A stretch of DNA of 64,000 nucleotides from Phylloscopus collybita (GCA_027886175.1 JAJNNQ010000024.1:8664001-8728000), one strand, 5' to 3'. Positions 40,038-52,800 are shown, counted from the first letter of the stretch. The notes: generated by a model not told the origin, from the letters alone. Numbers and translations: made by a program.

Positions 40038-40318
40038 TCCTTTATTTATTAAACACCTTGGACCAGTGCCTTGGGAATTACAATGTGTGCTAGACAGGAG
40101 AATTTGATCCACTGGTTGTACAGGTTATATGGTTATAGGCAAACAACTGTACAGGATCTCTTTTGACAATATCTGAAATTTAAGGGTAAGATCTTTGGCT
40201 TTGAACAATGAAAAGCAATGATCCCTGCAATCAGAGGTTATACAATCAATGGCTCAATTTTACAGAATAATTTTGCTTTCCATGAACTGAAAGGAATTCC
40301 TGATAATGGTATGTCTAT

Positions 40319-40376
40319 GTTGGTTTTGGTGGTTTGTTTTTGGTTTTGGTTTTGTTTTTTTAGTGTGTTTGTTTGT
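40319..40376 (+). repeat. G/T-rich low-complexity tract (GGTTTT)
   Basis: Tandem GGTTTT-like units passing into GTTT units, within AT-rich DNA. Confidence 0.85.
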
Positions 40377-42248
40377 TAGGATACATATTCATCATTTATC
40401 ACCCTGATACTACTATAATTTGTTTACAAGGACAAATGAATAGTGTTAGAACCATTATTCCTTTTTGGAAAATCCTCATGGGTGCTGTATTCTTGTGCAA
40501 GTCATGATTAGAAACAACAAAACTAATTTTGTCCCCAGAGTAACAGAAGATATGTAAAAATGTAAAATAGAATTTTCTTCATCAATTATTTGAGACTTGT
40601 TTTTTAGGGTTTTTTATTAATCTTTTTATGTCTGTATTTAATGTGAGTAGGGATACTCTGGAATCTTATATGCAGAAAAAATTATAGACTTCCTCATCAG
40701 TCCTTCTCACCTTTATAATAAACCAAAAATCTCTCTTATACAGATGTTGGTAGAAGAGTCACACTCTAAAGGAAAACATTATTAATGAAAACCTGACTGA
40801 AAAATATTGCTAGCTTAAACCATAGCCTATTTATCATCTTTCAGTGTGTGATAAACTCTTGTGTTTTCAAGCCTTTACTTCTTTACCCTCTTGAAACTGC
40901 TAATAAATTGTTATTAACAAGCATTTGACTGCAAAGAGAGAAAGGATATCCTCAAAGGATATTTTAATAATTTTATGGATTTAATGCTTAATATTAATAG
41001 AGCTGGCAACATTGGGCAGAGATAAAAGCATGTTTGTCTGGTTAGTTATAAGTGAACAAAGATATTAAAATTATTGAAATGTTTTATAACAGCTGTGTGT
41101 CTTTAGAAAAGAAAGCAAAACCCAGTTGTACAAATATTCTGAATATTGAAGAAAATCTGATTTCTAGCCATTTAAGGAATACAGGTTATGGAAAGTAATT
41201 ATAGGCTGGCCGGAGTATTTTTAGCCCTGAAACAAACACTGGCATGTATTTGGGTTCTCAGGACAGGTTACAAAATGATAGGTTTGGAAAGGATGCCAGT
41301 TTCCTCACTGACTGCTGGTACCACTCTGGATTAGGAGTACAAATTGTGGTGCAGTCACACTCCAGTGACCAGATGCTCTGTTGATACCAGACATCTCAGA
41401 CCACCTGTTTTCACATCCCTGCACACACGTTAGTCTGTCATTCAAAGCAGCCTGGTGTTGCAGTTTGGCATTGGAAATCACTACTGCTCTGGCACTGAGA
41501 CAGACCAAGCACAACACACACTTATATGTCAGTAAAATCCAAGCAAAACCATGAAAAGTACCTAAACTTACACTTCCCTTTTTATAAGAAAGTGTTTGGA
41601 GACAGACAGGGAGAAAAAGGAGGAAAATGGTGGCAAATGAGTGAAATGGTTAAATCTCTGCATAATAAATTTGTGTTAACATCTGAAATTCGCCAGTTCC
41701 TAAACATCTCAGCCACTCTGTCTCTCATAATTCTCCAGATGATCTGCAGAACACATGCTCATCACAATGCCATGAACGTGCTACAAAACTGGGACAATCC
41801 CGAGGGAGATACCAGCAATCTCACTCTTTCCTAATACAATTCCAAGAGACAAGAAAATCCTTTACTACCCCTCCCCTTCATCTTTTATACCAGATACATA
41901 TTAAGGAAAAATCTCTGTAATATTCTAACTTCCTGCAATACGGTTAAAATTTGGGCTTGTTGGAGTGCAGGGCACATGGAATATCCCTCGAGCTTCCCTG
42001 GGGGGTCTGAGACCCTGGCTGGGACCCCAGGAAGGCATTGCCTTTGATCTTAGACCATGGGAAAAAACTTCCAACACTTAGAGATGTTAAGATGCTAAGA
42101 TGTTGCTTAAAAGCAACGAAGATTTGAAATAAATAGTAGTTTAGTTTGTCAAAGGATGAAAAACTAAAGAAAAACTGCTGATCAGGGACTCCTGAAAGGG
42201 AGTTCCCACAAGGCTTCTGTACTTCTGTCTTTGAAATTTGAGATAATT
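40377..42248. other. Noncoding DNA, no gene seen
   Basis: AT-rich sequence without recognisable features. A 102-codon open frame at 41526-41834 carries no family motif. The minus-strand frame that starts near 42,381 owes part of its length to the GGAT repeat. Confidence 0.5.
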
Positions 42249-42288
42249 GGATGGATGGATGGATGGATGGATGGATGGATGGATGGAT
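42249..42288 (+). repeat. Microsatellite (GGAT)10
   Basis: Ten uninterrupted GGAT units (40 bp). It translates as MDGW repeats on the plus strand and IHPS repeats on the minus strand, which accounts for open frames across it. Length polymorphism is expected. Confidence 0.97.
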
Positions 42289-43217
42289 AATACAGAAGGC
42301 AAGGCTTTTATATATAGGACTTCTGCATCTCAGCAGAGGAGAAATCCCATTAACCTGGCAGCTTAGTTGCAACAGGGACATGGGGCACCTGGAAATCCTG
42401 AAGAAATGGAGAAATGATTCTTTTCTGTTTCTAAGCTAGCCAACTCTATACTGCTTCTAAGAAAATGTAGAGTCTCAACACTGTCCTAACACTTCCTCCA
42501 GGCAGAACAATGGGGTGAGGTTAAGACACTGGCAAATCCAGACATGGCCTAATCAATCTGGCTTTAAATTGCCTTATGAAGCTGAAGTATAAATACCCGA
42601 GCTGTGCAGAATAGTTGCACTTGCTGAAAATTCACGAGCTACTATGGGCAGATAATTTTTAGCAGACAAATCTACACCCAGAAGAGGATATAGAACCTTT
42701 TACAAAACCTTGTTTCTCCTGGTCTCATCTTCTGCTCTCATGTTTTGTGACTGTAAGGTCACTGCATAGCTTGGTGTCCTCATGTCCCTGGCAGGTTCCC
42801 TCTCTGGAGCTGCGTGGTCCAGCTGGACAGCAAGCACTGCCTCCTTGCCTTGCCTGAAGTTGAGTGACCTGGCTCTGCTTCTCAGAGGACATCAGCACTT
42901 TCACAGAAGGAATCTCCTGAGACAAGCAAGTCAGGGGATGTGTGTGCCTGGACAAGCCCTCAGAAGCAGGTGAGGGTGAAGGACAGTGGGTCTACTTAAG
43001 TTTATGGGCTCCCTTCCATGTCCTGAATCTTCAATCTTTGCCTTGTGAAAACCTTTTACAAGTTTCCTCTGAGAGATGAACTCCTGAGAATTTCTGTCTT
43101 TAAAACCAAACAACTTCCTTAGCCTAGGAGTACTGAAACCACTGCTTGTCCAAAGTACAGAGCCTTTTTTATTTTTCCTTCTATTTACCTTATTTTATTT
43201 TTTCTTATCCCTGTAAA
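42289..43217. other. Noncoding DNA, no gene seen
   Basis: Mixed-composition DNA. The part at 42.72-42.98 kb is GC-richer, with overlapping short frames on both strands and no recognised protein. There is no trace of the 5' portion of the LTR whose end lies at 44.0 kb. Confidence 0.5.
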
Positions 43218-43404
43218 TTTTTTGGTTTGGTTTGGTTTGGTTTGGTTTGGTTTTGGTTTTGTGGTGATTTTTTTTGTTTGTTTGGTTTTGGTTTTTTGTT
43301 TGGTGTTGTGGTTTTTTTTTGGTTTGTTTTTTTTTGGGGGGGGGGTTGTTTGTTTTTTGGTTTTTTGGGGGGAGGTTTGTTTTGTTTTTGGTTTTGTTTT
43401 TGTT
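43218..43404 (+). repeat. Long G/T-rich tract with (TTTGG)6 and a G10 run
   Basis: It begins with six TTTGG units, then GGTTTT and GTTT units, then nine T followed by ten G (43336-43345) and TTGTTTGTT. The frames rich in Phe, Trp and Gly across it are artefacts of the repeat. Confidence 0.95.
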
Positions 43405-43499
43405 ATAATTCAGTAGATCAGTAAGTAGAAGAAAGCCTAGAAGAAAAATGAGAATACAATAATATAGAAAATTGCTGAAAGAATTGTTTTCCCTTTTTT

Positions 43500-43647
43500 T
43501 TGTGTGTGTAGGGGTTTTTTGTTTAATTGGTTTGGGTTTGGGGTTGTTTCGTTTTTGGTTTTGGTTTTGGTTTTGGTTTTGGTTTGGTTTGGGGTTTTTT
43601 TGGTTTTTTTGGTTTTTTTTGGGGGGGGGGTTGCTTTTTTTTTTTTT
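43500..43647 (+). repeat. Long G/T-rich tract with (GGTTTT)n and a G10 run
   Basis: Tandem GGTTTT units are followed by T runs and eight T plus ten G (43621-43630), then TTG and a T run. It closely resembles the tract 200 bp upstream and abuts the LTR fragment that follows. Confidence 0.95.
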
Positions 43648-43659
43648 AAATTTGGTTTA

Positions 43660-44003
43660 CCAACTCTAAACTCTAATGGGCCTATAACCCCCATTCTCCT
43701 TTCCCTGTCCTGCTGGAGGGGAGGAGATAGAACAGGGAAGGAGGGGGCTGGGGGGAAAACTGTTTTTAAGGTCTTATTTTACTACTTATTATTCTGCTCT
43801 GATTTTGCTAGCAATAAATTCAATTAATATCTCTAATTTGAGTCTGGTTTGGCCATGCCAGTACTTGGTGAATGCTCTCTCTTTGTCATCATCTCAACCT
43901 GTGAACATTTTGTTATAATTTCTCTCCCCTGTCCAGCTGTGGAGGGGAGTGATGGAGAGGCTTTGGTGGATGTCTGGCATCCAGCCAGGGTTAATCCACC
44001 ACA
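43660..44003 (+). mobile_element. 3' part of an avian ERV LTR (5' part missing)
   Basis: The text follows a well-known bird LTR in plus orientation: an AACCCCCATTC segment, a G-rich segment, GGCAATAAATT-like sequence with AATAAA at 43813-43818, CTCTCCCCTGTCCAGCTG, then GGCTTTGGTGG and CTGGCATCCAGCCAGGGTTA, ending CCACCACA at 44003. The ending CA and the upstream poly(A) signal fit the R-U5 end of an LTR. The usual 5' half, which would begin TG upstream, is absent, and the fragment instead starts beside a G/T tract. No target-site duplication or internal retroviral gene was found. The family assignment rests on memory of the consensus. Confidence 0.8.
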
Positions 44004-44468
44004 GTTTGCATGGAACAGGTTTAACTGCAACATTTAATATGCCCTTTGTGGAGTCTGGGAGTTTTCTGCTTCCTCTCTTCACAGAAATCAGTGTTACCTT
44101 CTCTAAGGCATCAGGGGTATTTTCCTCAAAAATAATTAATCATGCAAGAATATGGGAAGACTAAAAGCAAAAATACATAAATAATGTAATTTTATTCAGC
44201 AAAGCAAAAACCTCTGCTTGTTTTTGGCAACAGTTTGCAGAATGCATTATGAGGAATATTTTACACAGCTAACTTAAGACAGCCAGTGAGGTTATTGTGG
44301 AGCTTGTTCTCATATATCCTCAGTTCTCCAGCAGGAGCTGGCAGTCCCCTGAGGGAATGCCACCTGGAACACAAGGCTTCAAAGCTTCCTCTGTGAATTC
44401 CTGTGAACCCTCTTACTGTGCCTCATACACAGAAATACTGAACACACTCCAAAGATATATTGACTCCT

Positions 44469-44562
44469 TGGTTGTGGTTTTGGTTTTTTGTTGGTTTTGG
44501 TTTTGTTGGTGTTGTTGTTTTTTGTTTGTTTGGTTGGTTGGTTGGTTGGTTGGTTTTTTTCT
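44469..44562 (+). repeat. G/T-rich tract ending in (GGTT)n
   Basis: GGTTTT and GTT units pass into about six GGTT units. The valine/phenylalanine/glycine-rich open frames here are repeat artefacts. Confidence 0.9.
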
Positions 44563-45780
44563 CAAAGGAATCAATTACCATTTTAACAAATACTTTGTTT
44601 TACTCTAGTCAACATTCTAGCACCTTATTAAAACCACCACTCTATATAAAAAATTAATATCTTTTTAAATGGATAAAATGTTATGCATGCTGCTGAGGAA
44701 CAAAATTGTAACCAAGTTCAGGGATAATTTTTTCTCTTTTGGTTTTGTGAGTGAGAAGAAATCTACCATCTGTACCCCCCTGCTCATCAGTTTATCATCA
44801 GGATCTAGTATATCAAATTTTGCTCAGAGACACTCTGTGTAAGATTTGCAGTCTTTTGTTGCCTACAGCTGCCTAAGCGTACGTGCTCAAATTCTAATCC
44901 ATCCACAGCTTTATGTTGGAGAAATCTCTATTAAGTCATTTAAGCACCCAATAATTTTCATTACTTAATATTTTCTTAGGCGACTCCTGGCGCTGCCTTC
45001 ACGCCTAAACCTCAGCAAGCCTTGAAGGTTTGCTTCTCAATCAATCCCCTACCAGGCCACATGATAAAACTGAAACAACACAAATAGAAAAATAATAAAA
45101 AAAAAAGACATTCAAGCTTAGAGATTCAAGAGACTGCTTTCATTTCTCTCTTCCCATTCCAGTTAGGGGGATGGACTTAAGGCTTCTTGCAGGAGTGAGG
45201 CCAGCCAGCAGGTGAGCGCTGCTCTGTGAATCTGTTTCACTTCGTATAAAGCAATTGCTGTTTGCTGGGGGAAGGCAGACTCTGATCTGGTAGCTCTCAG
45301 CAGGTAGAAGTGAGAGATTAAGGGATCCCTGCCCCTGCTCTCATCCACCTCTATTCAACATGCATATTGCTGAAGAGACAGACTCACCTTCTGAATGTAA
45401 ATTCAGATCTTTATTCTGAATCGAGGCCCTCCCAGGCATTCACGTAATGGTCAGAGGCCGTGCCATTCAGCTTTATGGAGCCACAGTTCCTTGATTCCCA
45501 TGGTTTTCCTTCATTTCTGTCATTCAAATCTCTATTCCAAACAAAAAGGAGAGGAAGATACTCACCCTTATTGTCATGTTTTCCTCATCTTGCCAAAAAT
45601 TGTGGGGAAAAGACTATTTTTATAATATTTTTATACCGCTCAATATTTTATTTGTATTGCTCTTGTTATTACAGTTTTAATTTGATGATGGTTTATATAA
45701 ACTTTAGTCTTGTGAAAAAAGACTTCTTAAAATTATTTTTTTTCTTACAAACAAAGCTTTTGTAGGATTTTAGAGGTAAA
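44563..45780. other. Noncoding DNA, no gene seen
   Basis: AT-rich sequence with a mixed-composition part at 44.98-45.44 kb that keeps a few CpGs. A small inverted repeat, ATTCAGA with TCTGAAT, lies near 45,401-45,421. No exon is recognised. Confidence 0.5.
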
Positions 45781-46220
45781 TTGGCCGCTTTTCCAAGAAG
45801 AACTGAGCATTCCTGCAGCCCGGCCAATGCCATTCACATTAATCAAAGCTGCATTCAATAATGAGGGGAATAGAAACACTAAAATTGGTACCACGCTCCC
45901 AAGGTGAGGCAATCACGACATCAAACAGGCAGCTGAGAGTCAGGCTTTTGAAGACTGCATGTTGCCAATATTTAAACAATTACAGTTGCAATCACAAGTA
46001 AATAACGTTATTCAATTTCATCTTAACGCTTGTTTTGCAATTTCTCATGTTGTAATTCCCATGAAGCGGTCACAGATCATAAAACTAATAGGTGGGGAAG
46101 AAAATGTTGTGGATTTTCTAATAGGACTGGCTATCAAACTAATTATGCCTCGTTAGACAGGCTCTCTCAAGGCTGGTGCACAACATGCTTAACTGTAATC
46201 AGGGGGTAATAAAGTTCAGA
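45781..46220. promoter_or_regulatory. Candidate conserved noncoding element
   Basis: This block keeps more CpGs than its surroundings (for example near 45786, 45831, 45895, 45917, 46008, 46026, 46066 and 46151) and is not simple sequence. It holds TTGGCC (45781) with its inverse GGCCAA (45832), a TCF/LEF-like ATCAAAG at 45842-45848, an AACAAT SOX-like core near 45,975, and a TAATTA homeodomain core at 46140-46145. Retained CpG and motif variety suggest selective constraint, as in developmental enhancers. This is inference; no cross-species comparison was possible. Confidence 0.35.
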
Positions 46221-46937
46221 AGCATTTCTATCAAAGAAGATGGCCTTCAGAATAGAGATGTGGGGGATTCTATTGAATGCTTTAAATTAGATATAGATTA
46301 GTCACAAATCACTGGGAGGGCTTAACAAGAAATCAAAATAAACACCTTGAGTATGGAAGCTGCTTGTCAATAGGCAGCTCGCTAATGTGTGACATGATCA
46401 ACACTTCAATATATTTCACCCCACTCATACAACAATACTTGGGATGAGCTGAGGCAATATGATGACTCTCTTATGTAGCACTCAAACATCACTAAGTACT
46501 CCAGCAAACATTATGGTGCTAGAATTACTTTTTTAATCACTTCTGTCACTCCAGACTACTGCCAGTTAAAATATTTGCAGTAGGACTGTTTACATTTTCT
46601 CCTGTCAGAGAAAAACAAATCACAAATGCTGACTGATCTAAGGTTTATTTTAATCACCATGAGATTTCCAATTCTCTTGAGAGAACTTTGGGTAAAACTA
46701 CTCCTGCAGATAAATATGTATTGTCATTTAGATGGCATCATCATTCAAAATAAATTTTCCCCTCAGTTCTCTTTAGCCAACTTTCGATATTTCTTTTGCT
46801 CTCCAGCTGGGTGATAAAATTATTCGGACCTTCTAAAGATGGAATAATTACCTCCATTTCCTTAAGCTTGCAGGACAAAGTTCATTTGTGGTAGAGTCTT
46901 TCTCTGATGAGTTGAGCTTACACAGCATCCTAGATCT
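46221..46937. other. Noncoding DNA, no gene seen
   Basis: AT-rich unique DNA continuing from the candidate element. No exon or repeat is recognised. Confidence 0.5.
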
Positions 46938-47007
46938 TTTTTGTTTGTTTATTTGTTTGGGGTTTTTTGTGTGGTTTTTTTGTTGTTTGTTTGGGGGTTT
47001 TTTCTTA
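46938..47007 (+). repeat. G/T-rich low-complexity tract
   Basis: GTTT and GGTTTT units with GGGG interruptions, of the same class as the 40-44 kb tracts. Confidence 0.85.
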
Positions 47008-49847
47008 ATTTGGAGTGAAACGTAGAGAAACATATGAAATGTGTTTTTTCTTATGAAATCTGAACCTCCAATGTCAGATTTTTATGTCTTCAGTAAATCC
47101 TGCCTTCAAAAGGAGCAAGGTTGTGTTTCAGGAAAGCATTTGAATATGTATTTTACACAAAATAGCCAAGAGGAACCATTTGATATTGATGGAGTTAAGG
47201 TGAGTTCAGGCTTTGCCTTATGTCATCCTCTGTCCTCTGCCTTCACCTTCTGTGTAACAGATTTTCCAGAAGGTTTTCCAGCAGCAGGTGCAGCTGTAAC
47301 TGAACCCAGATTCACAGAAAGAGCAGGAGTGTTCAGTAGCAGGGCTGTACACCAGGAAGGTCACTGCTGCATCAGTCCCATTTGATCACACAACGTCCCA
47401 CACAGGTTTCTCAGAGCTAATGTCCACTTTTTCCTTCCACACTCACCCAAACTCTTGTGCACTGCACCCTCTACAGGATAAAGTACACAGCATGTCAGAG
47501 GGAAGGGGAGAAAATTGGAAATCTCATATGGATATTAGAGATTACTTTCTGCAATTGAAAAATCTAATTGCTGATTTAGGCAGTTAGTTTTCAATGATGC
47601 ATTTCTTAAAGAATGAAGGAGGTTCATTCCATTAGAACAGAAAATGTCAGATTGAAATATTGCTGAATGAATGGATTTGTGCTTTATGCTGTGCAAGAAG
47701 CAGGAGTCAGGCTGCCTGGGTGCTGAAGCAAAAATGAGAGCTCTTCCTCGGTGTGTAATCAGTGTGCTGTCAATACATCACTAATCCAAACTACAGAATG
47801 CTAATTACACTTTTGCCTTACATAGCCTGCAAGTGACAAGTGTGTTTTAAAAAGGCTCGCTGTCTTTTTGCTTTTATTCTGACAGTTTTTAAGTGCTTCA
47901 TGACTGACAGATTTCTGTAAGTATAAAGCTGTGTATCAAAGGGGAATAGTAAGTAAAAGTATAATCTCAAAGTGAACAAAATGTTCTTAACTGCCATTAG
48001 TTTAGGGAACAGAGTAACACAACCACAGGTCTGAATTTTTAGACTTTTCTTATGCAAAGTATTTATAATCAATAAAAGCAGGCTCAACTTAAGAGATGCA
48101 CATAATTTAAAAGTACTACAAAAGATGACATAGACCTACATCAAGTTTACTGAAGGACTAATTTGATTATTAGCACTTCGTCTTACACTTCAGAGCAATT
48201 TTTTTTCTCTCTGTCCATTTCATTTTTCAGTGTTATTATCAAGAACAAGGTAAATAGGAACCAATTGCCTTTCTTCTACTCACCACCAAATATTTCTCCC
48301 TGAGTTTAGTTTCTGGCTAACTTTGTTTGTGCAAGGAATGAAAAACTCTCTTATACCTTGCCCTTTCCAAGATGATGAGCAAACTCTCAGAAACATAAAT
48401 CAAGAACTGCATCTTTTTGGCAAAATACTTTTCTTTTATGTGGAATGATTAGATGACTATCTCAGCTTGCAGTGTTCATCAAACTGTTAACATATTACTG
48501 GAACAGGAACAGTAATTTTCCCTCATTGACAATGACATTTTGAGGAAGGTTATTTACGAGCACTTCAGCCACATGAAAAACGGAACTGCTGCATAAACAT
48601 AGTTTCTATTAAATGGGTGGAAGCACTTTCCTAAACTAATATTTTTGTGAAGTTTTGCTTTCATTCCCTTATCCTACAGTCTCTAAGGGAAAGCTTAGAC
48701 TTTGTCTCATGAGTCAATTAGAGCAAAATGCTCAGGGCTATACTCCTTTGCATAAGATCTTCTCCATAAATGAAGTAGGTGTCAAATATTCAACTTCATC
48801 TTTACGATTCACTTTACCTACTCAACGACTGAAATATATAAGTAGCAGAGCAAGAAAGAGGAAAATAACTTTTATGAAAGGCATCCTTCTGTAGAGTAAT
48901 GGATAAATGGAGTGGGACTTTTTTTTTTTTTTTCCCTAAGACAGTTCCAATAAAGTTGGATGATTTACAGCAGGGATGAATTTGGTTCACTGTCTTCCAT
49001 GCACTGATGAATTCTCTCAATGAGAACTCCTCTTAGCAACTGTAGCCAGTCTCATGGCAGTGAATTGAATCTATGATAAACTTACTGTAGAATATAGTTG
49101 AAATGAAGCATTATACCTCTCCATACTAGTCTGTTATTATGGAGGTGCTTATCTGAAATCATCATGATGAGGCAGAGAGCTTAAAAAAAGAACCAATCTC
49201 ATTTTTGGATGAGGAGAAGAAATCAATGAGGTAGTGCTTTTCATTTCTATTTCCATTAAGAGGCATATGACCTTACTTGCCAAGTCTTTAAAGGGAGAGG
49301 CTTAAAAAGGAAAATATTCACTATACAATACAGAAACGCGTTATTGCACAATGGTTTTTAATAATTAAAAAATGGCAATGGCATTTCATTCTGAGAACAT
49401 ACCTGCAGCTTATTTATCAATCTTTTCTTGTGGAAAAATAATAATAAAAAAAAATCCCAATGGCATCTTTTGAGGAGTACTATTGATCCCTGAAATTTGC
49501 ATAGAAGAAAAGCTATAGCAATCACATCCGAGTCACATCTTGTCTTTGTCCTCCTATCCCATTCAGCTTTGGAATTTTTTTTTTTTATTTTTTTTTCAGT
49601 TTAAGCAGATCTCTCTGCTCCTCATCTTTTGTCAATCTTAACATGTTTCCTTAGGAATTGCCTCTCAATGCTATAGTCTGTCACACTCTCCTGACAAAGT
49701 GTCACTGTGCTGAACAGCTTTGTAGCCAAGTAAGGAGTGGGATAGTGGGGAAATAAAGTGTGTCTGTAGTAATTGATATTGGATTCATAGGAGAGCCCAA
49801 ATATTTAAATATTTGAAGACATTAGTAATGAACAAACATAGATACAC
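47008..49847. other. Noncoding DNA, no gene seen
   Basis: The 114-codon open frame at 47041-47385 carries a good-looking donor-type AAGGTGAGT near 47,198 but no matching acceptor or protein family. The part at 47.5-47.85 kb is motif-rich, non-repetitive sequence that could be conserved. A T run lies at about 48,920-48,934. No gene is called. Confidence 0.5.
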
Positions 49848-49879
49848 GTGTGTGTGTCTGTGTGTGTCTGTGTGTGTGT
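49848..49879 (+). repeat. (TG)n microsatellite with regular C interruptions
   Basis: A 32-bp GT repeat interrupted twice by TC. It overlaps a CACGTG E-box sequence at 49845-49850, which is probably a by-product of the repeat edge. Confidence 0.9.
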
Positions 49880-52800
49880 AACAATATACAATATGATAAG
49901 AATCCAAACATTCAAAAGGTTATTTGACCTGTCAGAGGAATCCTTCAGTAGAGGGGATGAAGAATAAAAGAAAAATAAGGGAGTAATATTCCCACCACTA
50001 TTATCTACTTTTTCAGTTTACCACTAATTATTTAGTCTCCATAAAATCCTGATCGAGAGAGAGAAAAAAAACCCAAACCCTCACAACATCCTCTGAGGAG
50101 AGTTCAGAGAAGGTTTTGCCTCTCTTTGTTGAGTATAAAAAGCCTGAGGAAAACTGGACAGCTATTTCACTTACCTAGTGACACAACTGAAGCATTCCTT
50201 ATGAAATGACAAAAATTCAAAATAGGTTCATAATATAAATGGGCATAATATAGAAGCAAACAGCAAAGCACTATTCATGCAAACCAACTATTCTAAAAAA
50301 AATAATTTGTCAAAAAAAACAAAGTTAGTTACGATCACAGTGGCTCTATCTCCACAATAACAATTACTTGGCACTCAGCTTCATGCCTAAACAATATAAA
50401 TATGTGTGTTTGTGTGTGTGTAACTAGGTATGTGGATTTGTTGATGCAGGAAGATTTGATGTAACTGGAAAAAAATATTGTAACTTCCTTCAGCTGTTCC
50501 AGGCACGCAGCTTTCATGATCCTGTCACACAATTTCAGGTGTAAAATTAATGCCTCCTGTGACATTTAGATTATAAAAATGGGCTGTGGAGGTCCAGGAT
50601 GGCCTCACACATTCTTTTCAACAAAGCAGGATAGGGACACCCCGAGCAGCTCTCAGATACAAATATCACCCAAAGGGTGCATAGATCATTTGTGTATAAT
50701 GTAGGATGGTTGAATAATGGAGGATGCTGCCTCTCTAAGGAGCAGTATTATTATTCCAGAATTTTCTCATGTGTGAAGCTTTGCCAGGGTCATGTGTGTC
50801 AATTCTCCATTTAGCAGCTCAGGCAGGTGAGCATCTGCCTGCTCTCTCATTTTTGCCATATCCACTTAACATTTTGAACCACAAGAAAATGAAAACCTCT
50901 TCCATGTTGCCTAGCATCTTCCCAAAACGTGGCCCAGTTAAAAACCAAGCTCTTTGTAGAACGATCACCATTATTCACACATTTTTGACTTTTGCCATAT
51001 CCATCACAACAAAATGGAAAGGATGTCCAGATATTCCCAGATACTCATTAGAGGTAAGGGAAATGATAAGACAACTATGATTTATTTCTTCCTTTCCTTT
51101 GTCCCCGTACTGGTTTGGTCACTGATGTTTCACATCAATGTAACATTTTACTGTTTTGTCAGAAGGGGATTTAAACCAATGGTTATCAAATTACACTCAC
51201 TGTCAAGTAATCTGCAGCTGATTTGTCTGGATTGTGGCTCCTATAAGAACCAGATAAAGTCTAATAAAGGCAAGGGTAAGGTAAAGCAAACCAGTCCTGC
51301 TGAAGCACAGCAGGGTCTGCTTGAAGAATTTGGTGAATGTTGTATCTCTTGCTACTGGAGTCCTTTACAACCCATATTATGCAAAATCCCTTTCCCACAA
51401 GCTCAGATGGTCTGTCCAGACAACTTTTCACAGTTTCATCAAGCCAACACACATTAACTCTCCATCCAGCTTCCCATTTGGCAAACTGCTTTTGGTCATT
51501 TTTATGCCAATGTTAGTATTCCACAGCCATTAAATGCTTTGATCAATAAAGAAAGAGGAAAGGAGCCTACTAACAACCCTACCAGCACCACCACTGAATG
51601 AAAAGTCCAGGACTGTGCCATGCATACATTTTCAATAGTGAATGACATTACAAGACTAACATAACAACACACAGATGAAACTGAGCAGCCCTGATGTGAT
51701 GCCTACAAAGGTTACTGTGGGGAATCCCAACAGCTTTGAACAGCCCATGACCATGAAGCACTGTTGGGAACCCTCACAGGGAAATAAAACTACTCTCCCT
51801 CGCTAGCCATGACTAAAAATTGCTAAAAGGCAGCTATGAAAAACAGCTGTTTGTGTAAATTCACCAAGGTGGCTTTACCTGTTGTGTCAAAATGGCAGCA
51901 CAAAATGAGGTTGTCTGAACTCTGTGCATTTCACACAGGTTTGCTCAGCAGCAGATCTGTTCTCGGGATGTTAGGTGTTGAGCACCTGCACTGTGGGTTA
52001 TTTCTCAATGTCTAAACAGAATTTCTGAGATATGACTATCATTATATCTGGATTTAGTGCTTAAGTTGTCACAGTGTGATTTAGGAATATGAGTTTTAAC
52101 CATTCACCTCCTTCTACAAGTAAGTAGAGTAAAGGAAAAAAAAAAGACAAGTTTCATATGGAAAAAACTGTCTGAAGGTCTTCAAAACAAATAATTTTCA
52201 GTGCATTCAGCCTTTGAAGCAAAGCAGATTGTAAACCTGTTTTGTAAAAAACATACTCCAAAATCTTTTCCCTGTTATCAGCTACAATAATTTAGAATAC
52301 TTTCCCTTTTTTTCTTACGTGAAAGTTTGTACTTACAAAAAAAAAAAAAATTTCTTTAAGCCTAGAAGCCTGAAGATAGCATATCTGACACCAGAAGGTT
52401 TTTTGTTATTTTCTTTTTTAATAATACAATAAAGGGAAAAGTGAAAGAATACAATTTATTTTTGTACTACATAAGCAAACTGTTCCTCACGGGTACCCTT
52501 TTTAAACCATGGAAAAAGTGGTCCTGTTAATAATGCTAATAAGCCCCTCCAAAAGTCACAGCTAATTCAAATTCTAATAGAATAGACACCTCACCATAGA
52601 AAAATCTGTTTTGTGTGTCCAAGGAAAATGATGCTCATCATTTAGAAAGTAAGTGATATTTCTAAATTTCACTATCTTGCAATATGAGTATATACTTATT
52701 TTCAAGCTGTATTAGAGGAAGAGTTTCAAGAAGCATAGATTTTGTAAAGTAAAAATAATGTAACATTGAAAAATAATTTTTATTAACATATTAGATTAAG

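Noticed and set aside
41944..42381. 145-codon minus-strand open frame
   Set aside because: It is partly a translation of the (GGAT)10 microsatellite (IHPS repeats), and the rest has no family similarity that I can see.
43218..43647. Interstitial telomere or ciliate-like GGGGTTTT telomeric array
   Set aside because: The units are irregular TTTGG/GGTTTT mixtures. The vertebrate TTAGGG unit is absent, so this is low-complexity DNA.
43146..43827. Phe/Gly/Trp-rich apparent membrane proteins
   Set aside because: They are translations of G/T tracts and hydrophobic only because of T-rich codons.
51014..51457. 147-codon plus-strand open frame, the longest in the window
   Set aside because: No recognisable domain, signal or family motif. 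Its length is plausible by chance in 128 kb of two-strand sequence, and the splice context is poor.
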